Program-made: the position numbers and the translations under genes | Source: Chytridium lagenaria | Lineage: Eukaryota > Chytridiomycota > Chytridiomycetes > Chytridiales > Chytridiaceae | DNA: 64,000 bases | Direction of reading: 5' to 3' | Assembly: GCA_025449115.1 (NCBI GenBank) | Contig: JAHLKC010000054.1 | Span: 169,605-233,604 of the forward strand | The notes under the pieces: model-generated | Database searches by the model: none | What the model was told of the DNA's origin: nothing | What the model saw: the letters and a program-made list of their open reading frames with translations, nothing else | Shown here: piece by piece, positions 46,520-57,458 of the stretch | How positions within the stretch are numbered: position 1 is the stretch's first letter | Layout: every line of letters starts with the position of its first letter

Positions 46520-48071
46520 ACCCGAACTCGTTCTTGATGTCTTCAATTCTAACTGCAATCATTCGATGTGTACCTCCTTTTCACGCATCCTTCTTCACCC
46601 AGCTCCGACCTTCCTTACCTTATCACCAGAACTCGCCCACTCCTTGTCATTGATACATCTAATCTTTTACTTTATATTTCGCTTACGTTCAATGGTTATT
46701 GACGTCAGGCTTTAGCCATGTGCTCTTTTTATTCCCCCCCCCCACCATCCCCCCCTTCGCCGCATGATTTTGGGTGATCCTGAATAAGAAGCTTTAGGAT
46801 ATTTGATTGACTAGTTTTTTTTATGAACCTCATGATACTTTACAATTGGGTCAGGCGGCTTTTTTCTGTTCGTTGCTTTGAACTCGTTTCGTTTCTTGTC
46901 ATTTTCCGTCGTTTCTTCACCCCCCTTGCCTTCGTTTTCTTGTCCATGTTGTTCTGACATATGTTCTAGAGCCTCATATTCAACACTGTTGTTCTCTTTC
47001 GATTCTTCATGCACTTTCCTTTCTTGTAGAGGGTGTTGTGACAAGATCTTAAAAAAATGAGAAGGCCTCTACTGACGATACTTTGTATGTTGCGGTTCAA
47101 TTTTCTTTTTCCTCAGCGCATTCACAACAATTGCCTCTTTTTATCCGTAGTCGTTTTTTAATGGGCAAAACGCAGCCAAAGCTTCAAAAGCTTCGAAGAA
47201 TTCGCGAGATATTACTTCCAAACGCAGAGCTTCACTCATTTAGTGGATTTAATTATAGCCCAGATCCAAGAGCCAGTACCCCACCTTTTTCCCCTAAAAT
47301 GGCGCATAACAAAGTGGAAGCCGAGACATGTGAATGTGTTACGGTTCGTCACGGTGCAATATCGAGTATTTCATTTAGACATTTTAAAACTCACATCAAT
47401 ATACCACATTTCAAGTAGCCCTTCACTTACGCGTAAGTAAGTAGTTTACGACAATCATGGAAATGAGAATATATTGAGCATCAGCACCCATACACTAAAA
47501 TATATGTATGCATTGAGCTCTTTAAGAATACTAAGGGCTAATGGAGAGCAAAGCACGTATTAAAAGAACATATGTATAAATGTAAATGCACATAAAGGCC
47601 AAGTTTTACTAGGGACAATTACACTAAGGAATTTTAAAGGGCAATATTAAGCAGTTTGTTAAATGTACACCATTGAGCGCTAAAAAGGAAATCCTTAAAA
47701 TAGCCAAAGTAATTATACCTCTAAGACCATTATACTCACGCTGACCTAAAGCAACTACAATAAAAGAAATTGGAAGAAAGATCATGTATATGATAAGTTA
47801 ATACGTTATGTGGTCATCAAACAAATTATTTGATCTTTGACTACATTATGCGAATATTAAATGAGGTTTAAACGACCAAAAGCGGCATCAAAAATGCCAT
47901 AAACGAAAACAGCAACGCAAAGAGGGTTGAACAAATGAACGAAATGAGATCTTGTAAATGGGGTCTAAACATTGCAAGCGACTTAAAAAAGTAGTGAGGG
48001 AACTGAAAAAAAAGGTTGAAGCGTATTGACCATAGTAGGCTTAGCGTATTGACCATAGGTATTGGCACTTT
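46520..48071. other. Intergenic, nothing recognised
   Basis: A T-rich 3' region, then AT-rich DNA. A frame at 47161-47418 is open but has no domain and no promoter support. A directly repeated cgtattgaccatag occurs at about 48021-48058. Confidence 0.5.
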
Positions 48072-49303
48072 TTATAACGTGAACCTGTAGTTGGCGCCAT
48101 TCCTAGAGTCCCAGTTGTTTCTGTCATTCCTGATCGCTACCTCAACGTTCCAGGTCAAACCGGAGGGGTTTGGAATGACGGCGACTTGATCAGCTATAAT
48201 GAGAATAGACAGAGAGTAAGATAATCGTTTGGAACGAATACTAATGGGAAGTCTTCTCACCAGGTGCTGGATCCCAAAACCAAATTAAACGACCTTGCTG
48301 CTTTCCTCCTTCAAGCTTGGGGAAGCGCGAATTCACGGGGCATTGTGTAACCTTGGGGAGCGTAGGTGGCGTCGTCAGAGACGGTGGCGCGGTCTTGGAA
48401 AGAAAGAAAGAAGCAAGCAAGTAAGTAAGTAAGCAATAAATTAATAGATAAAGAATTCACGTCAAACAAAGATTGTAAAAACCCTCACAGCAGATCTGTT
48501 GGTTACTGTTGAAAGAAAGTAGGGGTGAAAGGTCAGCTTTAAGAATGATGTATATATATAGTATGCCAAGTTTACTCACTTCCAGGATCCGAGGGTGAAA
48601 CTAGCAGACGGAACTTGGTTGCTGGCATCTACGGGGTCGGCAGCGAAACGTCCAAAGTTGCCGTTCTTGTCGTTCACCCTGATCCACATACTAAGAGGGG
48701 AACCCTGGTTCCAAAGACTGCCTGGATATGAAGGTGAGAATTACCACAGCGGTAAAGAATCGCTTACCAGTCTTGGAATAGGTGATTTTGACACGGGGAT
48801 TGTAGAGCTCGTTGTAACCCTGTTGTAGAGGCAGGCAGTGACGGGCCCGTCGGTCTAGGTGAGAGGTAAAATGAATACGTTGAAAGATGCCGTGAAGGAC
48901 GTACCCTGCACTTTTCGTAGACGACGAAGTTGGGAGGGAAGTCCTTGTCGGGCTGTGAGATTGTGATTAGATTAAGAATGATCGATCATCATGCGAGCAT
49001 TGAAAAGAAGAGGTTAACGATAATGGAATCTTTGAACATCGAAGTAGATCAAAGGAAGGGCCCGCATTCTCTCAAATCAAGTAAGCACTGCTAAAATTAT
49101 TGTTGGATGGTTTATGTCGGCCTCCCCAATTGTTTTGGCTCCCATGATGGCAATGGCAGCTAAGATTGTGAAGGTTGACCGCACAAACTGACTCAAACTC
49201 ACGTTTTCAGAAGGATCCGACAATGCCTGAGGCACTGCATAAACAGACGAAGCTGTGAATGCCAACACAGCATAGCAGAGGAAATGAGGTTCGAAAAGAG
49301 CAT
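48072..49303 (-). CDS. Secreted carbohydrate-binding-like protein, seven exons
   Basis: Exons from 5' to 3': 49303-49203, 48952-48905, 48854-48768, 48721-48580, 48505-48489 (17 nt), 48393-48261 and 48193-48072. Exon 1 gives a signal peptide (MLFSNLISSAM, then LAFTASSVYAVP) if one missing base near 49268 is allowed for. The mature part has FPPNFVVYEKC, GYNELYNPRVKITYSKTG, SLWNQGSPLSMWIRVNDKNG, cysteines that could pair, and the ending NVEVAIRNDRNNWDSRNGANYRF. That final W-D-x-x-x-G-x-N-Y pattern recalls beta-sandwich starch- or beta-glucan-binding modules (CBM25/53/56-like); the assignment is tentative. One-base gaps are also likely near 48833 and 48340. It is extracellular by the signal peptide. 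Confidence 0.62.
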
Positions 49304-49820
49304 CTTGAATTGGATAATTGTTTTCGTAACAGCGCAAATGAGGTCGATACTATATGTACGAAATGTAGGTTTCAATCAACGTCTTTGTGCTTGACCTTTG
49401 TGGTCGGGCTTTCCTCCGTCCCTTCTGTCGTGAGGGCACAAATGGCTCCCGGTGCAAGAGCGTGGTGAGGTGCTCCAAAAAGATTTTGAGGGTTGTCATT
49501 GCCCAAAAAGGGTTTGTTGTGCTCCAGATGCGGAAAAAAGAACAAGGGTTGCGTTGTGAGATGAAAGGGAACTTGGAGATATGTTGGGGCGTTCACGTGA
49601 GGTGCCCCTCTTTTTTGTCTGTTGTTCTCGCCACTTATTTTTGCACACGTTGATCGTTATTTGAAGACGATCCATCATTCACACATCGAACTGCACACTG
49701 AACCTACTGAACCTCAGCTTACAGAATTATCACTGCCCAAAAGCGCTCTTTTCATATTGGATATTATTGAAATACAAAAAAAAAAACCACACCCAGACAT
49801 CACCCGAGCATCAACTCCCA
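49304..49820. other. Intergenic, nothing recognised
   Basis: Promoter side of the carbohydrate-binding-like gene and 3' side of the next gene; no motif-bearing frame. Confidence 0.5.
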
Positions 49821-50920
49821 CTACTGTGGTCTAGCTTGCTGAATCGACCCATCGAAAGCCACCAACATACCCGTCACAAACTTCACCGTATCGCGATACC
49901 CCGTCTTCAACCAAACAGGCACCGCCTCTGACCCCAAAACTACTTTATCCGTCGCCGCCTTTAACTCCGTGACTGCCTTCTTCGTAACATCTGAATGTTG
50001 ATATCGCGACTTGAGGAAGAAGAAATTGGACCAGCGTCATAAAACCAATTTTCCAGCGGAAGATGGCGAGGATAAGGTAGGGCGGGAGAATCCAGACCTC
50101 AAGGTATGTGATGTATTCCAAAGCCTTGATTTGGTAGGTAGTGGTGAATGTGTTGATGGCGGGGGATATTTGGGTTTGAAATATTGTGTGAAGAGGGTCG
50201 GAAGGGGGAAACAGGGCTGGAAAATACTTCGGTACGGGAGTACGTGAGGATGTGGAATAAGGAGAAGGTAACATACGGCACCAATACGACTATGGTTCAA
50301 CCAAAAAATGATCGATTCAAAAATCGCATAATTGCGAGTAAGGTTAAGTTAGATAAGAATGAGAAATGCATATTGACTTACGTGCCAATGGCTCTCCAGC
50401 AAGAAACCATAAGTTCAGCATAATGTACTGAAAATTCTCTTCCAATACCAGCATAGAGAGATATTCCAAATTTAGCTTTGGATTCTTAGACAGCGAATTG
50501 TTAGCAAACGCGAAAACCCGGACTGTAAAGAATCAAGAAAACCAACCCCATATAACCGGTGAATGATTAATGCATAGGAAATAATTGTTCCCAGCAGCGA
50601 CGCGCCATAGAGAAAAGTGATGCCAGGGACGAAAGGAGAGATAAGGAGGAAGGTGGACCCAAAGAAAACTGTTTAATAAGTAGAACGGTGCGAGTCAATA
50701 TCTTTGATTATATGCTTCGCATCAGAAATACAAAATGCCAATGACGTACATGTAATAAGATGCCCAGCGAACCATATAACTATAATCCCAGCCAGGAAAT
50801 AATATATTAGTTGTAAGAATCAGTTTGCGAAAACAATTAAAGCAGAGAAATGAATAACCCACATCTTTTTAAGTTGATTTGCAGAAAATTGAAAGAACAC
50901 AAGAGCGCAACGACGAGGTC
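49821..50920 (-). CDS. TMEM33/Pom33-like ER and nuclear-envelope membrane protein
   Basis: Members of this family shape ER tubules and support nuclear-pore distribution. The coding parts show four hydrophobic stretches in order: LKRFIWFAGHLIT (about 50870-50755, with an intron), FLLISPFVPGITFLYGASLLG (about 50660-50590), NFQYIMLNLWFLAGEPLA (about 50440-50383), and VLVPYVTFSLFHILTYSRTEVF (about 50293-50230). Later segments are LPPYLILAIFRWKIG and, near 50010, FFFLKSRYQHSDVTKKAV, followed by LKTGYRDTVKFVTGML up to the stop at 49821. The P-(x)n-FS-FH-x-Y and F-x-K-x-RY-xS-x-x-T arrangement fits TMEM33. One-base gaps near 50220 and 50030 break the last exon. The first exon and start codon are not resolved. 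Confidence 0.55.
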
Positions 50921-51679
50921 ATGTTGGATTATATTGGGTAAAGTGCAAGCATTAGATACATGAAGAAATAATGTACATATAAATGAAAAAGAAGTGAAGT
51001 ATCAGTCACGCAGTTCAATCCATCCTGCATCAATCGACGAGCAACAAAACAGTCTACCCAGTTTCCCAACTTCGGTATAGCCCATACGCCTCTCCCCAAC
51101 ACCATCTATCGTTGTCGTTCAGGGTATCATCTTCCTCCGCGACCAGAAGTTTTATGATTTGAAGTCGGAAATCAGCTATAGTCCTATATAATTCCAGTCT
51201 TTGGATCTAATCTCTCCAGATCCCCTTTCTTTGATGTGATGGGATGGAAACCAGAAAGATACTAAACTGCAATGATTGTGTTAGGCGCTTAGCTCTCTGC
51301 ATATACTCCGACTGCCTCGAGGTCGTCGGTGTTGATGATGCACCAACTGATTCAGGAGTACTGTCAACAGCAGACATTGGAGTGGTGATTTGTACAGGGA
51401 GGGCAGATGATGCTAAGTGAGTGGTTTGTGTTGATATGTCGATGTGGTGGTGATGTCACTCAGGGATATCAAATTTTTCTTCGAAGGGAACTGAACAGCC
51501 CAAACGATGGATCTAAAAGGATTCGTATTCATCACTGTTAAATGGAAATGGTTGTGTAAAGGTAGAATGCGTCAACGGAAGAGGAAGGGAAACACACTGT
51601 TCCTGAATCCTCTGAACTCCGTCCGTTATATATTTAACAGAAAAACAGAATAGTACAAGTTGCATGTGTTAAGGGATTC
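50921..51679. other. Intergenic, nothing recognised
   Basis: No motif-bearing frame between the TMEM33-like gene and BT1 copy E. Confidence 0.5.
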
Positions 51680-53297
51680 TCAGGCCTTCTCGTCAGCCTT
51701 CTTCTCAGCACCAATGGTGGCTTCGTACTCCAGAATAGCCTCAAGCTTCTTCTTGGCCTCCATGTCACCATCAGCGGCCTTGGCCTCAAGCTCGTCGCGC
51801 TCAGCAGCGGTGATCTGACCGTAAACTTCGGCCTGCTTGGCCATCTCACCATGGGGGTCGACAGGGACGCATCGGGAAGCATGAAAACGAGCAGGCAGGG
51901 AACGAAGACCATACCCCAACGAATCCAGACAGCGGTCTCGAGGTTGGTGAGGTCAAAGACACGACGGCCACGGGCGTCACGGCCCTTGTCGATGTTGAGC
52001 CTCTCGAGGAGGAGACCACATACGGACAGCAGCGTTGTTACCACCGTTGGAGAGGAGGTGAGGGCGGCGTAGTAGGAGGCTTCAATGTCGGCAGGGCACA
52101 TCTGGGCAGCCATGATCAAGAAGGGCATAGAGGCGAGCTGACCGACGATCGTCTGGATGTTGTCACCACCAGCAAGGAACACAATGTCCGAGATACCAAT
52201 GGCGCGGTTCCATCCCTTGAAAAGAGCGACATCGAGGAAGGCAGCGCAACCAACAATGAACTGCCGACGAAGAAGATGCGACGGAACTTGGTGCGGGTGA
52301 AGAATCCACCAAAGATGAGGAGACCAATGATGGCAGAAATACCTCCGGAGGCGTCAATGTAGGCCTGCTGGTCAGCACCGATGGGAGATATCCGGAAAGC
52401 CAGAAGCTGAAAGCGGGGTCGATGTTGGGGACGAGCATACCACGGAGGAGAATCCAGATAGCGGGGAAAAGAACCTTGGTGTTGAAGACAATACTTGGAT
52501 CAGCTTCCAGATGCCAAGGGGGACGTTCATGGGGGTGATCTTGCGGCCAGACGGCCTCCTCCTTGATGAAGAAGGAAAGGACGACGAGAGCGGCAGAAAG
52601 GGGAGTGTACACCCAGAGCATCAAGTTACGAGCACCAGCACCAGTGGGTCCACGATAGCACCTTGGATGGGGTACCGATGATGAGACCAACGTAGAGCAT
52701 GATCCAGCACCAGGTCTGGAGGGCGGCACCGTCACGAGAACCAGCAAGACGAGCACGCTTGACAACCATGGCGTCGGCGATGACATCGCACATGGCCATA
52801 GCCATCAAAGCCGCGAAGAAAAGACCGGGTGGCGGAGGTCTCGTTGGGGGTGATGCCCTGAATGCCGAGACAATGAAAGAGGCGAGACGAGGAGACAGAG
52901 AGGATGTAGTAAGGGTGGTCATGGCGGCCGAGGATGGGGAGTTGTCGAAGAAGAGACCATACACGAACTTGATGTTCCAGGTGATGAGAATGGGAGCGGG
53001 CGTTTTGGATCTGAGCAGAGTTGAGACCAAGGACGGTTCCCATGAACCAGATGATGGCACCACCGAAAGCATAGTTACGGAAACCTTGAAGGAAGTAGGT
53101 GGCAGAGATGATGAGGAAGAAGTCGAGACCCTGAGTCTTCACGGCAGTTTGGAAGAATTTCTTGATGTCTATATGAATGCAAACGATCAGCCTCAATTCA
53201 CACTCTAATACATCAAGCCAAGTGAAAGACTTACCACAGGAATGCTCTTCACCCTGTGAGAAAAGGTTTGAAATTGGGTAGCAAGTCGGGAAGGCAT
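51680..53297 (-). CDS. BT1-family transporter, copy E
   Basis: Exon 1 (53297-53235, MPSRLATQFQTFSHRVKSIP) and a 66-bp intron precede exon 2 (53168-51680). Exon 2 is nearly the same as that of copy F at the DNA level, whereas intron, exon 1, 5' flank and the last 15 codons differ. Family marks: GLDFFLIISATYFLQGFRNY, the DN-PILGRHDHPYY loop, CDVIADAMVVKRAR, AFLGDVALFKGWNRA-type loop, MPFLIMAAQMCPAD, and the tail PHGEMAKQAEVYGQITAAERDELEAKA. Frame breaks, almost all one-base gaps or insertions, lie near 52995, 52940, 52874, 52828, 52650, 52555, 52495, 52387, 52262, 52022 and 51864; few or none are shared with copy F. The substrate is unknown. Confidence 0.82.
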
Positions 53298-53375
53298 CCC
53301 TTTTATTCTATTCTATAAGATGAAGGAGGGAACTGGAGTGTTGGGATGATGGATGTGAAAGAGGGAATACGTTGA

Positions 53376-53382
53376 CTTTATA
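53376..53382 (-). promoter_or_regulatory. TATA box of BT1 copy E
   Basis: Minus strand TATAAAG, 79-85 bp upstream of the ATG at 53297. Confidence 0.5.
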
Positions 53383-53435
53383 GTCGGAAAACGCATTTCG
53401 TTATTGACGTGATGAACGTGAGATTGATTGTAACC

Positions 53436-53462
53436 AAAAAAAAAAAAAAAAAAAAAAAAAAA
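53436..53462. repeat. 27-base poly-A run
   Basis: An uninterrupted run of A's between the promoter of copy E and the LTR element, the longest homopolymer in the window. Confidence 0.85.
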
Positions 53463-53614
53463 GACAACATAATAGTCTAATTGCAAACGTAGAACAAAAC
53501 CTTAATCACTTACGCAAACCTTAGTGTTATCTGTTTTGCAACTTTTGTACATTTTAATAATTGTGTCATTTCATATTGTAATGAGCCTTTTTTTCATTCT
53601 TTTTCATTTTACGG

Positions 53615-53619
53615 TTTTA
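53615..53619. other. Target-site duplication, left
   Basis: TTTTA immediately before the left LTR; identical to 59036-59040. Confidence 0.9.
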
Positions 53620-53714
53620 TGTGAGGGAATCAATCTGGGAAGGAAAGATCACTAATATATTGTGTAACCAATAGATACATGACAAGTACAGTATGGCGGG
53701 GAACCTCCGTCACA
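53620..53714 (-). repeat. 3' LTR (95 bp)
   Basis: Starts TG and ends CA (TGTGAGGG...CGTCACA on the plus strand). It differs from the other LTR by one missing base near 53692. Confidence 0.93.
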
Positions 53715-56700
53715 TCCCCCCCATGAGCGAGGCCCGGTACTCCGTGACGAGATCAGAAGGAGCCTTTTCTCATTAAGCCAGACGTTAAAAACAGGTGAGT
53801 GGTTTTTCCACTTGATTAGATATTGGTCGTACGGTAACTTTGCGATGGTCGAGAATGCGTTCGACGGAGCGTTCAGTGACCGGAAGATGAGCCAATGGGT
53901 CCACGGTGGAGTCGTAGAAGTAGGGCTTAAGGAGACTTGGGTGGAAGACATCGTGAATGCGCCATTTTGGAGGTAAGTCCAGCTTGAAGGAGATGCCATG
54001 CTGTTCAGTGATGCGAAAGGGACCAGTGAAGCGGTTTGCAAATTTGGTTTTTGCACGGAAGCCTTCGTAGGGTGGAGTTGCGTCTTTGGTGGAGAGAAGG
54101 ACAAGGTCGCCGACCTTAAAAGGACTTTCGAGACGGTGTAGGTTGGCGTAGTGAGCTTGTCGGTCTTTTGCAGCACGAATATTGTCTTTGACGAGGGAGA
54201 GAACGGCCTGCCATTCTTGAATGGTAGTGTCAACTTGAGGCGGTAATCCGACGTCGAGGATGGAGGTAGGGTGACGACCAGTGTCCAGGTAAACGGGTGT
54301 ATCCAGTGGTTGAAGACTTTGTGTCGTTAATGCCATATTCGACGATATGAAGGAAGCCGTGCCAATCGTTTGGCCGAGTGCCAACAAAATGCCGAAGGCG
54401 TCCACAATCCATTGATTTTTGATTTCCGTCTGACCGTCCGTTTGGGGTGGAAGGAGGAAGAGGGATGGTGCTTGATGGAAAGGGAGTGGCAAAGGTGAGT
54501 CCAGAAGATGGACATGAAACGAGTGTCGCGGTCGGAAATGATATGTCGAGGCAACCCGTGATTCTTCCACACGTTTTGTGCATAACGAATTGCAACAGTC
54601 TGTGCTGTGTCAGTCGTTAATGACGCATAAACAATGGTACGCTTGGAAAAGAATCGACCCAAACGGTAAGTTGATCAAAACCGTGAGAGACAGGAAGAGG
54701 ACCGACGAAATCAACCGAGACAACATCCCATCGAGATTCTGGAATCGGAAGCGGTGAAGAAGACCATAAGGTTTGTGCCGTTGGTGCTTCACACGTTGAC
54801 ACGAGTCCAGGTCGAATGAACTTTTGAACATCTTTATGAATCCGAGGCCAGTGAAAATTCCTTTGCAGTCGTTCGCTTGTTTTTTCCCAACCGTTGTGAA
54901 TTTGAGGGTGATTGTGAGCTTGGGAAATTAGTTGAAGGCGAAGGGGGCGAGGAACACAAAGCTTGGAGTCGAAATACAAAAGTCCGTCGGAAAGTGAGTA
55001 GTGATGTAAAGAGGACCGCAGATGAGTGGGAATTTAGGAGAATCGCCATGTCGAGGGTGTTGTCCAGAAGAGCCATGATCTGAAGAAGGTCCAAGTCTAA
55101 CGGAAGGCACGCCGTAACCTGAGCAAGCAAATCATTCGTGAAGTTCATCACAGCAGGTATGCTGGCTAAGTAAGGAGACCATCAGTTGACGTTGCAGTCC
55201 TTTGTGAACGAACGACGAGAAAGAGCATCCGCAACCACGTTCCATTCTCCTGGTGTCCACTCAATTTGGAAAATCCAAACTTAAAATGTCGGCGAGCCAT
55301 CGGTGGTGGATTGGCTTAAGCTTGGGTTGGGACAGGAGATGGCGAAGGGAATGGTGGTCGGTATGAACTTTGACGTCCCCGGTTAAAAGATATTGTCGTG
55401 TTGGCGGAGTGCTTGTACCAGTGCAAAACTCTCCCATGTACGGATGGTAATGTCTCTGGCCTGAATTGCATTTTTGTGAGTGATAAGCAACAGGTTGGAG
55501 AACACCATCGTACTCCTGTGCAACGTAAGAACCGATGCCTTGCACGACCAGTCGGCAAAGAGGTGGACGGTGCAGGCAGGGTCGTAAATTGCGAGGTTGT
55601 CGGGGTGAGAAAGGAGAGATCTCGCGTGGTAAAAAGCATTCTCAGTTTCAGTCGTCCAAGGAACCAAGGTGCGTTGGGATTGAGACTTGCCAGGAGCGTT
55701 GGAAAGAAGCGTGGTGAGGGGAGCAATGGCTGCTGCATGGTTTTGAACGAATCGATGAACAGTGTTAGCTAGTCCAAGGAAGGATCTCAATCAAAGTAGG
55801 TTTTGGGCAGTTCAAAGTTCCGAATTGAATCCACGCGCTGGAAGAACTGAGATGGAATTGCGCGAAATGTGAAACCCAAGGTAGTCCAACTCGTTCAAAA
55901 GAAACTGGCACTTGTGCAATCGACAGTGGAATCCGTGTTCACTCAATCTTGTCAGAATTTTCTCTAGGTGTTGGATGTGTTCATCTTCCGTGCGAGAGAA
56001 GATTAGAAGATCATCCATATACACGGTGAGAAAATCGTCAATGAAATCGTGAAATGTCGAATTCATGGTCGACTGGAACGTGGCAGGTGAGTTGGTGAGA
56101 CCAAAGGGAACAACAAGCCATTCGAAATGACCATATTTTGTGCGAAAAGCCGTCTTGTGGGTGTCGCAAGGTTTGATCCGAATCTGGTGAAAGCCGGAAG
56201 CCAAGTCTATCTTTGAGAAGAAACGAGCATGTTGAAGCCGGTCCAAAATTTCAAGGATGTTGGGCAGGGTCGGCGTTCTTTACCGTGTTTTTGTTGAGTG
56301 CACGGTAGTCAATAACTAGACGAAGCTTTCCGTTTTGTTCCACGAAGAAAATCGGAGCACCGTACGGGGAAATCGACTCCCGAATCCGTCCATGCGAAAG
56401 AAGGTGATCAATTCCGTTTTGAGGCGTGTAATTCTTGTCGGATTGGTGATATAGTGGACTGGAAGAAGGCGGTGCGGAAGGATCAATAAAATCTATTGCA
56501 TGGTCGGTGGGACAGAAGCGGTAAACCCGTAAACGGTTCAAATGGTGTGGGTATTTGGCGACGAGCTCTTGAATTTTTGGCGGCAGAGTCGGAAGCACCT
56601 CACGGTCCAAGCGTCTTGATCGGAAATCGTCATGTTGTTGATTTGTGGTTGAAGAAATTTTGGCGTGACCATATAAATCTTCGTGATGGTTGGGTCCCCG

Positions 56701-57215
56701 TTTGCGAAGCATCTTTTTAAGGCGGTTGCTGAAAGGAGGTTGAGCTTGGGTTCGGAAACCATGAATTTGTCGCTACATGCCACACAAAGTCCCCAAAGGA
56801 AAGAATGTTCTTCTCCAGTCAACACGAGGGTTAATGGAAGAAACCAATTCTTGCCGAGGATGACGTCGTGTACAATTGGTGCGGCGATAAAATTCATTTT
56901 CGTTTTGTAGGTCCCGGAGGGCGTCTTACACGAAGGGGGGCGTTTTGAACGAGTTGTCCCAGCATGCTGAGACCCGTCAGCCAATTGAACGTTGAAAAAG
57001 TCGCCTAGAAAGGCGGCTCCCAATCCATCCAAAAGGTTGATGTTGACGAATGAGGACGTGGCACCAGGGTCGAGTAGGATGCGAACAATTTTGTCGAAAA
57101 ACACGCCTTCAATGTAGAGAAGCTCGCTCACGAGAGGAATTGACGAACCAGGGCCAGGGTGTTGAATGTCGGTGTTGTTGGCCGCGACGTTGACGTCCAA
57201 ATGCCGAGAAAACAC
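53710..57215 (-). CDS. Retrotransposon pol: protease, reverse transcriptase, RNase H, integrase, chromodomain
   Basis: Domains in order. Aspartic protease: LLDPGATSSFVN near 57075, closing with DVILGKNW near 56860. Reverse transcriptase: LRLVIDYRALNKNT (about 56310), KIDLASGFHQIRI (about 56210), PFGLTNSPATFQ, and the active site VYMDD near 56020. RNase H: YDPACTVHLFADWS and a TDHHSLRHLL block, 55600-55330. Integrase: an H-H-C-C-type head (HNHPQIHNGW...C..C, about 54920-54790), VDFVGPLP, DRDTRFMS, and the last acidic block within PQTDGQTE near 54420. Chromodomain: VERILDHR then YLIKWKNHSP near 53815. The frame ends TEYRASLMGGM with its stop inside the LTR at 53710. Several one-base gaps (near 56248, 55800, 55400, 54650 and 53825) split it, so as read it is not one frame. 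Confidence 0.9.
53715..53724 (-). other. Polypurine tract of the retrotransposon
   Basis: Minus strand ATGGGGGGGA directly before the 3' LTR: the expected plus-strand primer. It overlaps the last codons of pol. Confidence 0.8.
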
Positions 57216-57240
57216 TGAAGCCTGGGAGAAGGTTAGTACT

Positions 57241-57345
57241 TTCTTTTTCTTTTTTCTTTTTCTTTTTCTTTTCTTTTTCTTTTTCTTTTTTTTTATTTGT
57301 TTTTTTTCATTTTTTTTTTCGTTTTTGTTTTGCTTTTCGTTTCAT
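57241..57345 (-). repeat. Long purine (AAG/AAA) run inside the retrotransposon
   Basis: On the minus strand it reads AAGAAAAAG-type repeats, a Lys/Arg-rich linker between the gag zinc knuckle and the protease that continues in frame as KKVLTFSQASVFSRHL. A TACTAAC followed by TTCTCCCAG lies at its end and could instead be an intron branch site and acceptor. Confidence 0.65.
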
Positions 57346-57458
57346 TTTCTGCTTTTCTTGTTGAATATTGATTTGTTTCATTTTCAGGTTTTTCAAATTT
57401 GTCGGAAGGAATGGGGGGACCATCCATGGATCCGTCGTAACTGGTTATCTGTGGGGTG

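Noticed and set aside
47161..47418. 85-codon frame starting MGKTQPKLQ
   Set aside because: No promoter spacing, no domain and AT-rich surroundings; likely chance.
50755..50885. In-frame TGA inside a hydrophobic segment of the TMEM33-like gene, suggesting stop-codon reassignment
   Set aside because: The stretch can be removed as an intron (GTGGGT...CTGAT...TATAG), and TGA serves as an ordinary stop in other genes here, such as the esterase and M43-5.
57360..57400. Plus-strand intron acceptor (ttcattttcag) hinting at a plus-strand gene
   Set aside because: It lies within the minus-strand retrotransposon and no plus-strand frame with motifs adjoins it.
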